From contig JAGYIP010000003.1 of the NCBI GenBank assembly GCA_018402635.1, forward strand, positions 104,540 through 168,539: DNA of 64,000 nt, written 5' to 3'. The notes under the pieces are model-generated. The model had not been told where the DNA came from. It saw only the letters and a program-made list of their open reading frames with translations, and did no database searches. Source of the DNA: Burkholderiaceae bacterium (GTDB lineage: Bacteria; Pseudomonadota; Gammaproteobacteria; Burkholderiales; Burkholderiaceae_A). The translations under genes were made by a program, and so were the position numbers. Numbering within the stretch: the first letter of the stretch is position 1; every line of letters begins with the position of its first letter. Below, piece by piece: positions 1-8,928 of the stretch.

Positions 1-1
1 T

Positions 2-856
2 TTTGTGGACGGTGACAAGGCCACCCTGTCGCTTGACACCAGCGGCGAGCCTCTTTTCAAGCGCGGTTGGCGGCTCTCAAAGGGCGAGGCACCCTTGCGT
101 GAAAACCTGGCTGCCGCGCTTATTCAGTTTGCCTTCAAGGCCCAAGACCTCGGGGCCTCCCAAGAGGCTTCAAAGGCCTTGCGTCTCCTGGATCCCTTTT
201 GCGGAAGCGGCACCATCGTCATCGAAGCGCTTCAGGCTCAGCTTGGGCTTGCCCCAGGCTGGCATCCCTCGGCAGCCCGTGGCTTTGCCTGCGAGAAGTT
301 CAACCGCTCCAGCGCCTTTCAGAAGGTGCCCTGGGCGGCCCTGCGCAAAGAAATTCAATCGCGCTGGCAGACGCTTGAGGGCGCCCGCGGCCGAACCCTT
401 GTGGCCGACCTTGTGGAGTCGGTTCAGGGCTCCGACATTGATGCCGGCATGATCAAAACCAGCATCGCCAACGCCCACCGGGCACTGCCAAGCACGGTCT
501 CCACGCGTATTCAGTGGTCTTGTCGCGACGTTCTTGACTGCACACCCGCCACAGACGGTGGCCTCTTGCTTACCAACCCGCCTTACGGCGAGCGGCTCTC
601 GGTGCAGTCGGACTGGCGTGAACTGAGCGCCTGGATGAAGTCGGCCTGCACGGGCTGGACAGCCTGGCTTCTTACCGACAACCCCAAGCTCGATAGCCTG
701 CTTCGCCTAAAGGCCTCACGGCGTATTCCTGTCTATAACGGCGACCTTGAATGCCGGTGGATGCGGTTCGACATGGTGGCGGGCTCGGTGCGCACCAAGC
801 CTGCGGTAGAACCGTCAACGCCCAGCGCCGAGTCACCAGTAACCAATAACCAGTAA
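2..856 (+). CDS. rlmL: RlmL-type rRNA N2-guanine methyltransferase, 5'-truncated
   Basis: SAM-dependent methyltransferase of the THUMP-containing RlmL/YcbY family, which makes m2G in 23S rRNA. The reading frame is open from the first bases of the window, so the start and the N-terminal THUMP domain lie outside. Visible are the SAM-binding motif LLDPFCGSGT (about residue 60 of the fragment) and the catalytic motif TNPPYGE (about residue 187), typical of N2-guanine methylation. The C-terminal second methyltransferase domain of E. coli RlmL is absent, as in many betaproteobacterial versions. The last codons run into a 7-bp tandem repeat. The exact rRNA target is inferred from the family. Confidence 0.8.
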   Translation, partial: FVDGDKATLSLDTSGEPLFKRGWRLSKGEAPLRENLAAALIQFAFKAQDLGASQEASKALRLLDPFCGSGTIVIEALQAQLGLAPGWHPSAARGFACEKFNRSSAFQKVPWAALRKEIQSRWQTLEGARGRTLVADLVESVQGSDIDAGMIKTSIANAHRALPSTVSTRIQWSCRDVLDCTPATDGGLLLTNPPYGERLSVQSDWRELSAWMKSACTGWTAWLLTDNPKLDSLLRLKASRRIPVYNGDLECRWMRFDMVAGSVRTKPAVEPSTPSAESPVTNNQ

Positions 857-903
857 CCAGTAATTCCTGCCCAATAACCAATAACCAGTAACCAGTGACC
901 ATG
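834..903. repeat. 7-bp tandem repeat between rlmL and yggS
   Basis: About ten 7-bp units in strict phase, mainly AACCAGT and AACCAAT with a few degenerate units in the middle. The array starts inside the last codons of rlmL and ends on the start codon of yggS, so it supplies the rlmL stop and occupies the place of the yggS ribosome binding site. Confidence 0.85.
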
Positions 904-1687
904 GCCAACTCGAACCCGGGTCTTGCAACGCCCTTTGAAGAGGTCCGGGCACGTATTCAAAAGGCCTGCCAGAGCGCAGGCCTGGAAGACGAGCACGCGC
1001 GTCTGCTTGCCGTAAGCAAGACCTTTGGCCCACAGGCTGTGCTTCAGGCCATTGCCGAAGGTCAGTGGGACTTCGGAGAAAACTACGTGCAGGAGGCCGT
1101 TGAAAAGCGCGAGGCCGTCGCGGCCTTGTTGGCTCAGCAGGGCGGTACACCTAAGAAGGCTGTGCGCTGGCATTTCATTGGTCCGCTTCAAAGCAACAAG
1201 ACCCGCGAGATTGCCCAGACCATGGACTGGATTCACAGCATCGACCGGTTAAAAATTGCCCAGCGGCTGATCGACCAGCGGCCTGCGCAGCTTGCACCGC
1301 TTCAGGCCTGCCTGCAGGTCAATATCAGTGAAGAGGCGAGCAAGTCGGGCGTTCTACCAGGGGACGAGGCTGTTGCGCTTGCCCTTGCCATTGCCAGGCT
1401 TGACCCCAAGGCTGAACGCCTTGCGCTGCGTGGCCTTATGGCCATTCCAAAGGCAAGTGACAGATCTCGCCGAGCAACGCCACTGGTTTGCCAAGCTTCG
1501 TGAGTTAAAGCAGACCATGAATCGGGCGCTTGCGGCCGATGGCCAGCGCGAGCTTGATGTCTTGTCGATGGGAATGTCGGCCGACCTTGAGGCAGCCGTT
1601 GCAGAGTCAGAGCCAAGCCAGGGCTTTACCTGGCTAAGGGTTGGGTCTGCGCTGTTTGGAACCCGCGGCCCAAAAGAGTCGGGCTGA
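901..1687 (+). CDS. yggS: YggS/PLPBP family pyridoxal phosphate homeostasis protein (frameshift)
   Basis: PLP-binding protein of the YggS (PROSC) family, which buffers free pyridoxal phosphate; no enzymatic reaction is known. The PLP lysine lies in AVSKTF (about residue 39) and the phosphate-side motif HFIGPLQSNK at about 91. The frame shifts near 1455, after RGLMAIPKAS; the C-terminal half, with MGMSADLEAAV and a phosphate-binding RVGSALFG end, continues in another frame to 1687. The length of 787 nt is one base too many for a clean frame, so an indel error is likely. ATG 901 is chosen; GTG 895 is also possible. No clear Shine-Dalgarno is seen because a 7-bp repeat precedes the start. Confidence 0.85.
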
Positions 1688-1793
1688 GGCTTGCCGTACT
1701 ACCCGAACCCTTACACCTTTCACCCTACACGCTCTAGGCACCCACACCAGTAACCTAAAGAGGCGCCAGGGGCCCGGCGTGGTGAGCCGCTAT

Positions 1794-2063
1794 TTATGCG
1801 GCAGCGATTGTTTTTACTGCGGCAGACAGACGGCTTTTATGACGTGCGGCCTTGTTCTTGTGAACAATTTTTTTATCGGCAATGCGGTCAATTACGCTGC
1901 TGGCCGTATTAAAGGCTGCCTTTGCGGTTTCAACGTTGCCCTCGGCCACGGCCTTGCGCACCGACTTAACCGCCGTGCGGTAGGCCGAACGAAGTCCGGT
2001 GTTAACAAGCCGCCGTTGTGCGGCCTGACGTGCGCTTTTACGCGCTGAGGCTGAGTTCGCCAT
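1794..2063 (-). CDS. rpsT: 30S ribosomal protein S20
   Basis: 89 residues, rich in Lys, Arg and Ala, beginning [14 protein letters not shown], with the conserved inner segment around residues 40-75 ([18 protein letters not shown]). S20 binds 16S rRNA in the body of the small subunit and assembles early. The length and sequence are ordinary. It is transcribed divergently from murJ, with a gap of about 55 bp, an arrangement frequent in betaproteobacteria. Confidence 0.97.
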   Translation of the reverse strand: MANSASARKSARQAAQRRLVNTGLRSAYRTAVKSVRKAVAEGNVETAKAAFNTASSVIDRIADKKIVHKNKAARHKSRLSAAVKTIAAA

Positions 2064-2119
2064 AAAAATCCTATGCAGGTATTGAAGTGTGAGAAAAGCC
2101 CTAAACTATAGCCGTTCTT

Positions 2120-3696
2120 ATGAATCTTCTCAAGACGGCCGCCACAGTAAGCGGGCTTACCTTCCTTTCCCGAATCACAGGCCTGGTTCGGGAGGTTCTG
2201 ACCGCCAGCCTTTTCGGGGCAGGCGCTCAGACCGATGCCTTTTTGTGGCCTTTCGCCTGCCCAACCTGCTGCGCCGGCTTTTTGCCGAAGGCGCCTTTAG
2301 CCAGGCTTTTGTGCCTGTGCTCGGGCAGGTGAAGACCCAGGACGGAGACGACCCAGCAAAGCTGCTGGCCACACGCGTGGGCCTTGGCCTTTTTGTCATT
2401 CTTGCGGCCATTAGCCTTCTGGCCATTCTTGCGGCACCCGCGCTGGTCTGGCTGATGACAGGGGGTTTCTCGGGCGACAAGGCGCGGTTCGAACTCACCG
2501 TTGCACTGACCCAGTTTATGTTTCCTTATATCGTGCTCATTTCCATGGTGGCCCTGGCCTCGGGCGTTCTAAACACCTGGTCTGAGTTCAAAATTCCAGC
2601 CTTCACACCGGTGCTGCTTAACCTCTCGTTCATTGGCTGCGCCCTTCTTCTCACCCCCTACCTGCGGGAACCCATCTGGGCGCTGGCCATTGCCGTGATT
2701 CTGGGAGGGCTTGCCCAGCTTGCGCTGCAAGCCTGGGCCTTGGCCAGGCGAGGCCTGCTTGCCGAGCTGCCCGGCATGCTCAGGCGGCCTTTCAAAAGCC
2801 TTGCAGACACCTGGCGCGATGAGCGGGTGCGACGCATTCTTACCCTGATGCTGCCTGCAAGCCTTGCCGTCTCGGTGGCCCAGGTCAGCCTGGTCATCAA
2901 CACCCACATTGCCTCTCGGCTTGCCGAAGGCAGTGTCTCGTGGCTTAGTTTTGCCGATCGGCTTATGGAGTTTCCTACCGCCTTGCTTGGGGTCGCACTG
3001 GGTACCGTGCTGCTTCCCAGCCTCACCAAGGCCCACAACCTCAACGACCCCACAAGGGTTTCAAAGCTTATTGACTGGGGCCTGCGACTGGTTGTTCTTC
3101 TGGCCCTGCCCGCCTCAGTTGGCCTCGCGCTTTTGGCTACTGGACTTACAGCAGGGCTTTTCCACTACGGGGCTTTCGATTTGGAAGATCTCACGATGAC
3201 CGCCTATGCCATGCAGGGCTATGCCATTGGCCTTCTGGGCCTGATTGCCGTGAAGGTGCTGGCGCCAGGGTTTTACGCCCAGCAAGACATCAAGACCCCT
3301 GTGAAGATTGCGCTTGCAACCCTTGTGCTCACCCAGCTGCTCAACCTTGGGCTTGTTCCCCTCATGGGTCATGCTGGGCTTGCCGTTGCCACAAGCCTTG
3401 CGGCCTGTTTTAATGCAGGCCTTTTACTTGTGCGACTTCGGCAACGCGGAACCTACCAGCCCGAGCCCGGCTGGGGCAAACTTCTATTGAAGTGCGTCCT
3501 TGCCGCCATACTTATGGCAGCCTTGTTGGTCTGGCTTACCCAGCCCATTAACTGGGGGGCCGAGCAGGCCCGGCCTTTTTTACGCTTGGGGATGCTCTTT
3601 GGCCTGATTGCCCTTGCAACGCTAAGCTATTTTGCAGTGCTTCGGCTGCTGGGCATGCCCCTTCGCAGCATGATACGGCCACCGTCTGTTAACTAA
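2120..3696 (+). CDS. murJ: Lipid II flippase MurJ (frameshift)
   Basis: Inner-membrane MOP-superfamily flippase that moves lipid II for peptidoglycan synthesis. The N-terminus MNLLKTAATVSGLTFLSRITG is the family hallmark, followed by about 14 hydrophobic segments. The frame breaks near 2240. The expected sequence [22 protein letters not shown] needs six T residues where only five are present, so one T was probably lost from a homopolymer. Restoring it gives about 525 residues, the usual length. Since MurJ is essential in most relatives, a sequencing error is far likelier than a true mutation. Confidence 0.93.
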
Positions 3697-3754
3697 CACG
3701 GGTTAACGAAGAACGCAGTTCGCAGAACACGACGACACGAGGGAGTTCTCCACC

Positions 3755-4627
3755 ATGACCCAAGCCTTAAACATTCTGATGCTCGGTGGCGGCAACATGG
3801 CCCAGGCCATTCTTGCAGGCCTCAAGCGCTCGGGCCTTGCCGCAACCATTCAGCTGGTCGAGCCTGCGGAGGCCCTGCACAAAACACTGACCCAGACAGG
3901 CGGGCTCGCGTCGGACGCCTTGTTTACAAGCCTTGAGGACTTACTGCGCAGAACACCCCTTACAGAGTTCAACTGGCTGGTGCTGGCTGTCAAGCCCCAA
4001 CAGGCGCAGGAGGCCCTGCTGCCCATCCTAGGCCGGACGACCCAGAGCGGGAGCATGGGCATGGGCGTGGGCATGGGTAACGCCGCTTCAAGCCCTGCCC
4101 TTTTAAGCATCGCCGCAGGCCTTTCGGTTCAAAAGCTGCACGACTGGTCTGGGCTTCAGGCCATTGTTCGCTGCATGCCCAACACTCCTGCCATGGTGGG
4201 CCAGGGCATCACCGGGCTTTATGCGCCGACTGGGCTTCAGACCCTCCATCGCCAGCAGTCCAACGACCTGATGCGCGGCCTTGGCCCCACGGTCTGGCTC
4301 GACACAGAGGACGAGATCAATACCGTGACGGCCATCTCAGGCTCGGGTCCTGCCTATGTCTTTTACTTTGTTGAATGCTTCATCAAGGCGGCCCAGGCCA
4401 CAGGGCTCTCGCCTGATACGGCCAGAATGCTTGCCTGGCAGACGGTTAAAGGGTCCGTGGCCCTGCTTGATAGCTCTGAAGAAACCGCCGAAAGCCTGCG
4501 TGCAAAGGTGACATCGAAGGGCGGTACAACAGCTGCCGCCATGGAAAAGTTGGGCGCAGCCGGGCTTGAACAGACCCTTGCCTGCGCCATCGACGCGGCT
4601 CAGAAAAGGGCCCGTGAACTCTCGTAG
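3755..4627 (+). CDS. proC: Pyrroline-5-carboxylate reductase
   Basis: NAD(P)H-dependent reduction of 1-pyrroline-5-carboxylate to proline, the last step of proline synthesis. A Rossmann motif GGGNMAQAIL lies at residues 11-20, CMPNTPA in the middle and the signature region ISGSGPAYVF at about 194. The length (290) is slightly long because of a Met-Gly-rich insert around residues 96-106 (SMGMGVGMGN), encoded by a small GGGCAT-type repeat. It is convergent with ubiA; the two stop ends overlap by 28 bp. Confidence 0.95.
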   Translation: MTQALNILMLGGGNMAQAILAGLKRSGLAATIQLVEPAEALHKTLTQTGGLASDALFTSLEDLLRRTPLTEFNWLVLAVKPQQAQEALLPILGRTTQSGSMGMGVGMGNAASSPALLSIAAGLSVQKLHDWSGLQAIVRCMPNTPAMVGQGITGLYAPTGLQTLHRQQSNDLMRGLGPTVWLDTEDEINTVTAISGSGPAYVFYFVECFIKAAQATGLSPDTARMLAWQTVKGSVALLDSSEETAESLRAKVTSKGGTTAAAMEKLGAAGLEQTLACAIDAAQKRARELS

Positions 4628-5474
4628 TGCAATAGCAAACCAAGCCAGAGAATAAGGCCCACCCGATGGCTCTTTGCAAAGACGGCAAAGCAGCTGTCGC
4701 GGTCGCGTTGGCCTAAAGGCCGAACCAAGACCAGCGAATAGGCGCAGGCTACAAACCAGCCAAGCCAGGCCATGACTCCAAGACCGTTGGCATAGAAAAC
4801 AAGCCCAAGACAGCCAAGGAAAAGCGCCTGAGAGCTGGCCACCGCCAAGGTATCGAAACGACCAAAGGCAATGGCGCTGCTGTGCAGACCGAGTCGAAGG
4901 TCGTCGTCCCGATCCACCATGGCATAGGCCGTATCGTAGGCCAGCACCCAGAGCAAATTGCCCGCAAACAAGAAGCCAGGCTGTCCAGGGAATGTGGCCA
5001 AGGGTATCGGCATAGGCCATGGGAATACCAAAGCTAAAGGCCAGGCCAAGCACAAGCTGAGGGAAGGGAAAAAACCGCTTGAACAAGGGGTAGCAGGCAG
5101 CAAGCAGGGCAGCCACGACGGCAAGGGCGATGGCAAGGGCGTTTAGAAAAAATAAAAGGCCCGCTGAGAGGCCAAAAAGAATTGACAGCAAAACCCGCGG
5201 CCTGACGAACGGAGAGTTCCCCCGTGGTCAACACCCTTTGGGCGGTGCGCTTCACCCGGCCATCGAATCGACGATCGGCCATGTCATTGACCACGCAGCC
5301 TGCCGCGCGCATAAGAACAACACCGACCACAAAAACCAGAAGCCTTAGTGGCTCGGGGCTGCCTTGGGCCGATAGCCAAAGGGCCCAGAGGGTGGGCCAG
5401 AGCAAAAGAAGCGTGCCGACCGGACGATCGAACCGGGCAAGCCGCAGATAAAGAGAAAGGCGGGACATCTGCAA
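4600..5474 (-). CDS. ubiA: 4-hydroxybenzoate octaprenyltransferase (two frameshifts)
   Basis: Membrane prenyltransferase joining 4-hydroxybenzoate to the polyprenyl chain in ubiquinone synthesis. The first Asp-rich motif [10 protein letters not shown] is at residues 63-72 and the second is [13 protein letters not shown], both binding Mg-diphosphate. Several hydrophobic segments match the family. The frame changes near 5195 and near 4970. In each place the expected sequence continues in a neighbouring frame ([28 protein letters not shown]), and at the second the fault looks like one extra T. Two indel errors are likelier than a null allele of a respiratory gene. Confidence 0.9.
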
Positions 5475-5494
5475 ATTGTTGCAGGAAATGCCCC

Positions 5495-5575
5495 GCGGAA
5501 CCGGGTGACCCGATGGAACCGATGGACCCCGCGGAACCGGTTGACCCGATGGAACCGGCGGAACCGGTGGAACCG
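5495..5575. repeat. 9-bp tandem repeat upstream of ubiA
   Basis: Nine units of 9 bp in strict phase, variants of GCGGAACCG, ATGGAACCG and GTTGACCCG. It lies between the ubiA start (5474) and the 3' end of comEA. Because 9 is a multiple of 3, the array is open in several frames and would encode a PAEP/PMEP tripeptide repeat, but no start site or homology supports a gene. Confidence 0.85.
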
Positions 5576-5586
5576 ATGAACTTTAA

Positions 5587-5939
5587 TTATTGAATACCGG
5601 CTTTTGCCTCAGCAGGCCGTCTGGGCTCGGGCAAGGGCTTTGCAGCAATGACCAGCCCGCCGTCTTGAAAGGCCTTTAGTTTTTAGGTCCCACACCGGAG
5701 ACTCGGCGCGCAAAGTCTTGTGGGCTTACAAACGGACCATTGCGTTTTCGTTCTTCGACAATGCGCTTGGACATGCTTGGCCCAATGCCGCGAATGGATT
5801 CCAGTTGCGACTGGCTGGCCGTGTTTAGATCGACACGGGCCATAAGCGGGCCAGAGGCCAACAAAGACAGTCCAAGCCCAACAAGGGCCGCACGGGCAAG
5901 GCGAACAAGGTCGGTTGAGGCAACAGCAGAAGTGGACAT
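5587..5939 (-). CDS. ComEA-like helix-hairpin-helix protein (C-terminal frameshift)
   Basis: Small secreted DNA-binding protein of the ComEA type; homologues bind incoming DNA during competence. A hydrophobic leader lies at residues 11-34, then the HhH domain VDLNTASQSQLESIRGIGP...VSGVGPKN. A stop appears at 5676 directly after GPKN, but adding one C near 5679 restores NLKAFQDGGLVIAAKP and carries the protein to a stop at 5587-5589, giving 117 residues. 353 nt plus one is an exact multiple of three, which supports a lost base. Other competence genes are not in the window, so the role is inferred from the family. Confidence 0.8.
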
Positions 5940-5987
5940 CAGGGTTCTCCTTTGAGGTTGAAGAACCCCAAAGGCTAGTGACTTGCC

Positions 5988-6792
5988 CTAGGCCTTGGCC
6001 TCCACCATTTGGTCTTGGCCCAGGCTTTTTAAACTATCCCAATTCATGCAGCCGGGACACTGCCAGTAGTGCCGCTGGGTCTGAAAACCACAGGCCTGGC
6101 AGAGGTGCAGGCCCTGCACCTCCATGGTGTTCTGCCGAAGGCGCCGATGCTCGGGCCAGAGGGCACTGGGCCTCGTCGATACGGCCCGCTTCAATAAGGC
6201 TATGAAACCGCAGTCGGCGCAGGGCCTCGTCGCTTGTCTGACCCGTGTCCTGGCTGGCGCTGCTTAGTTGGTCGATTAACCGAACGGCCTCGGTCCAGTC
6301 CTTTCGGATCTGAGCAATCTCAAGCATGAGCCGCAGGCATGGCTCGGCCTGCTCGCCTTTTGCAAGCGCAAGGCTTGCCTGGGCAGAGGCCTGGGCACGG
6401 TCAAAAATGCCGGCTGCCATGTAGTCATGGGCAAGCTCCAAAAGCAAAGCCTGCTCAAGCTCGGTGCTGATGGATTTGCGCGCAAGGATTGAAAGTCGAA
6501 CCTCAATGGCACGATCTGACTGACCCTTCTGGCGATAGAGATCGGCAATAGCCCTTTGCAGTCCGAGCATGTCAGGGCCCTCGCGAACGGCAACCAGCAA
6601 CTGCTTGAGGGCCTCATCAGGGTTGGCTGCTGAAAGGGCCTGTATAGCCTTTTCAAGAGGCTGAAGATTAAGCTGACGTTGGGTCTGCTGCTGACGACGG
6701 TCAAGCCGCGCCGAAAACCAGCCCAGAATAAAAAGAAGAGGGAGTGCTAGAAACCAGCTTGGGTCAATCGGCACCATCGGCCGGGTCCCCAA
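5988..6792 (-). CDS. lapB: LapB/YciM lipopolysaccharide assembly protein, short and frameshifted
   Basis: Membrane-anchored TPR protein that, in E. coli, controls LpxC turnover with FtsH and so LPS synthesis. Visible: an N-terminal membrane anchor (about residues 12-28), TPR repeats over residues 40-200, and a C-terminal rubredoxin-like zinc site (CQACG, then CPGCMNW). The frame changes near 6150. Even when joined, the product is about 267 residues, while LapB is normally near 390. About 3-4 TPR units between RIDEA and the zinc domain are missing. The cause could be a deletion, an assembly collapse or a short lineage-specific form. It overlaps the ihfB end by up to 29 bp. Confidence 0.8.
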
Positions 6793-7093
6793 GCTGATTC
6801 ACTTTAAGCCGTAGTTCTTTGCCAGGCTTAAAGTGTGGAACACGCTTGGCCGGAACCGAGACCATCTCGCCGGACTTTGGATTCCGACCGACTCGCGGCG
6901 GTCGGCTGTTCACCGAAAAGGTTCCAAAGCCTCGAATCTCAATGCGCTGACCATTGGCCAGGCACTGCGTCATGGCATCAAGCAGCACCCGCACCGAGAC
7001 CTCGCAGTCGCGAGGACCGAGCTCGGAGCCCTGACCACGGTCAAGGCCCGCGAGCCGGTCGGCAAGGCGCTGTATCAGTTCCGAGCGCGTCAT
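6764..7093 (-). CDS. ihfB: Integration host factor subunit beta
   Basis: DNA-bending nucleoid protein, partner of IhfA. 109 residues; starts MTRSELIQRLADRLAG and contains the DNA-intercalating arm region FGTFSVNSRPPRVGRNPKSGE, which carries the proline that kinks DNA. It lies directly downstream of rpsA (15 bp) and overlaps lapB, the conserved rpsA-ihfB-lapB order of beta- and gammaproteobacteria, so the three are probably co-transcribed. Confidence 0.96.
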   Translation of the reverse strand: MTRSELIQRLADRLAGLDRGQGSELGPRDCEVSVRVLLDAMTQCLANGQRIEIRGFGTFSVNSRPPRVGRNPKSGEMVSVPAKRVPHFKPGKELRLKVNQLGDPADGAD

Positions 7094-7108
7094 GACGATG
7101 GCGGGCGC

Positions 7109-8836
7109 TTAGGCGTCCTTACCGTCGGACTGACTGTCAAGCTTGGCCTTTAGCAGCGCACCAAGGTTGGTGGTGCCCGAGTTGGCGCTTGTTGTCTCAG
7201 ACGCCATCTTCTGAAGCACATCGGCGGCATCGGCAGAGTCTTTGGCCTTGATGGAAAGGTTGATGGACCGAGTCTTACGATCGACGTTGACAATCATGGC
7301 CTCCACCTCATCGCCTTCCTTCAGGTGCGAGCGCGCATCTTCCACACGCTCGCGTGAGATGTCGGAGGCACGCAGATAGCCCTCAACATCATCGGCAAGA
7401 GCAATGACGGCACCCTTGGCGTCCACAGACTTCACGGTACCTGTCACCACAGCACCCTTTTCAAGCTGGTTGGAGTAGCCTGAGACAGGGTCGCCCTGGA
7501 GCTGCTTAATACCAAGAGAAATACGCTCGCGCTCAACGTCGATGGCAAGCACAACGGCCTCCACCTCATCGCCCTTTTTAAACCGGCGAACAGCCTCTTC
7601 ACCTGTTTCAGTCCAAGAGAGGTCAGAGAGGTGAACCAGGCCGTCGATGTTGCCGGGCAGCCCGACAAAGACACCGAAATCGGTGATGGACTTAATTTGA
7701 CCGGTGACCTTGTCGCCCTTGTTCGCGGTGCCCGAAAACTCTTGCCAGGGGTTGGCCACACACTGCTTCATACCCAGCGAAATACGACGACGCTCGCCAT
7801 CGATTTCAAGCACCAACACCTCGGTCTCATCGCCCACCTGAACCACTTTGCCGGGGTTCACGTTCTTATTGGTCCAGTCCATTTCAGAGACGTGAACCAG
7901 ACCCTCAATACCAGGCTCTATCTCAACGAAGGCACCGTAGTCGGTGATGTTGGTGACCTTACCAAAGAGGCGTGAGCCCTGGGGATAACGACGGGCAATG
8001 CCCTCCCATGGATCGTCGCCGAGCTGCTTAATACCCAGCGAGACACGGTTCTTGTCTTGATCAAAGCGCAAGACCTTGGCGGTTACTTCTTGGCCAATGG
8101 TGAGCACCTCGGAGGGATGACGGACACGACGCCAGGCCATGTCGGTAATGTGAAGAAGACCATCAATACCGCCGAGATCCACAAAGGCGCCGTAGTCGGT
8201 GATGTTCTTAACGACACCCGTAACGGTGGAGCCCTCGGTGAGGTTCTCAAGCAGCTTGCTGCGCTCTTCACCCATGCTTGTTTCAATAACAGCGCGGCGC
8301 GAAAGCACCACGTTGTTGCGCTTACGATCAAGCTTAATAACCTTGAACTCAAGGGTCTTGCCCTCGATGTGGCTTGTGTCTTTTACAGGACGCGTGTCCA
8401 CCAGGGAACCAGGCAGAAAGGCCCGGATACCGTTGGTCATCACGGTAAGGCCACCTTTTACTTTGCCCGTTACGGTTCCGGTAATAAGCTCGGACGACTC
8501 AAGAGCCTTCTCAAGGCTTAGCCAGGCTGCAAGACGCTTGGCGCGATCACGCGAGAGCCGCGTTTCGCCTCGGCCGTCTTCCAAGGCCTCAATGGCCACA
8601 GAAATAAAATCGCCCTCTTTGACATCAAGCTCACCCTGGTCGTTCATAAACTCTTCGACTGGAATAAAGCTTTCAGACTTCAGGCCCGCGTTGACCACCA
8701 CATGGTTTTGGTCAATACGAATAACTTCGGCGGTAATAACTTCGCCCGCACGCATTTCTTGTCGGGAAACCGACTCGGCGAACATCGCCGCAAACGACTC
8801 CGGCGCCTCTGCGCCAATAGATGTTTCAAGTGACAT
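7109..8836 (-). CDS. rpsA: 30S ribosomal protein S1
   Basis: 575-residue RNA-binding protein needed to load structured mRNAs onto the ribosome. Six S1 (OB-fold) repeats can be followed, each ending in a K..SLG.KQ-type segment (for example [30 protein letters not shown]). The first two repeats diverge, as usual for the ribosome-binding half. The length is slightly above the E. coli protein (557). It sits directly after the aroA-cmk fusion, mirroring the cmk-rpsA order of many proteobacteria. Confidence 0.97.
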   Translation of the reverse strand: MSLETSIGAEAPESFAAMFAESVSRQEMRAGEVITAEVIRIDQNHVVVNAGLKSESFIPVEEFMNDQGELDVKEGDFISVAIEALEDGRGETRLSRDRAKRLAAWLSLEKALESSELITGTVTGKVKGGLTVMTNGIRAFLPGSLVDTRPVKDTSHIEGKTLEFKVIKLDRKRNNVVLSRRAVIETSMGEERSKLLENLTEGSTVTGVVKNITDYGAFVDLGGIDGLLHITDMAWRRVRHPSEVLTIGQEVTAKVLRFDQDKNRVSLGIKQLGDDPWEGIARRYPQGSRLFGKVTNITDYGAFVEIEPGIEGLVHVSEMDWTNKNVNPGKVVQVGDETEVLVLEIDGERRRISLGMKQCVANPWQEFSGTANKGDKVTGQIKSITDFGVFVGLPGNIDGLVHLSDLSWTETGEEAVRRFKKGDEVEAVVLAIDVERERISLGIKQLQGDPVSGYSNQLEKGAVVTGTVKSVDAKGAVIALADDVEGYLRASDISRERVEDARSHLKEGDEVEAMIVNVDRKTRSINLSIKAKDSADAADVLQKMASETTSANSGTTNLGALLKAKLDSQSDGKDA

Positions 8837-8928
8837 TAACGAACCATTTCAAGAACACATCGCCAGACTGCGCCGACGATGGAATTACGCCCAAATGGGC
8901 ACCCATGTTGAAAAGAATTGAAAAGCAG

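Noticed and set aside
5348..5593. Plus-strand frame encoding a PAEP/PMEP repeat protein
   Set aside because: It is produced by the 9-bp tandem repeat, overlaps ubiA antisense and has no homology or ribosome binding site.
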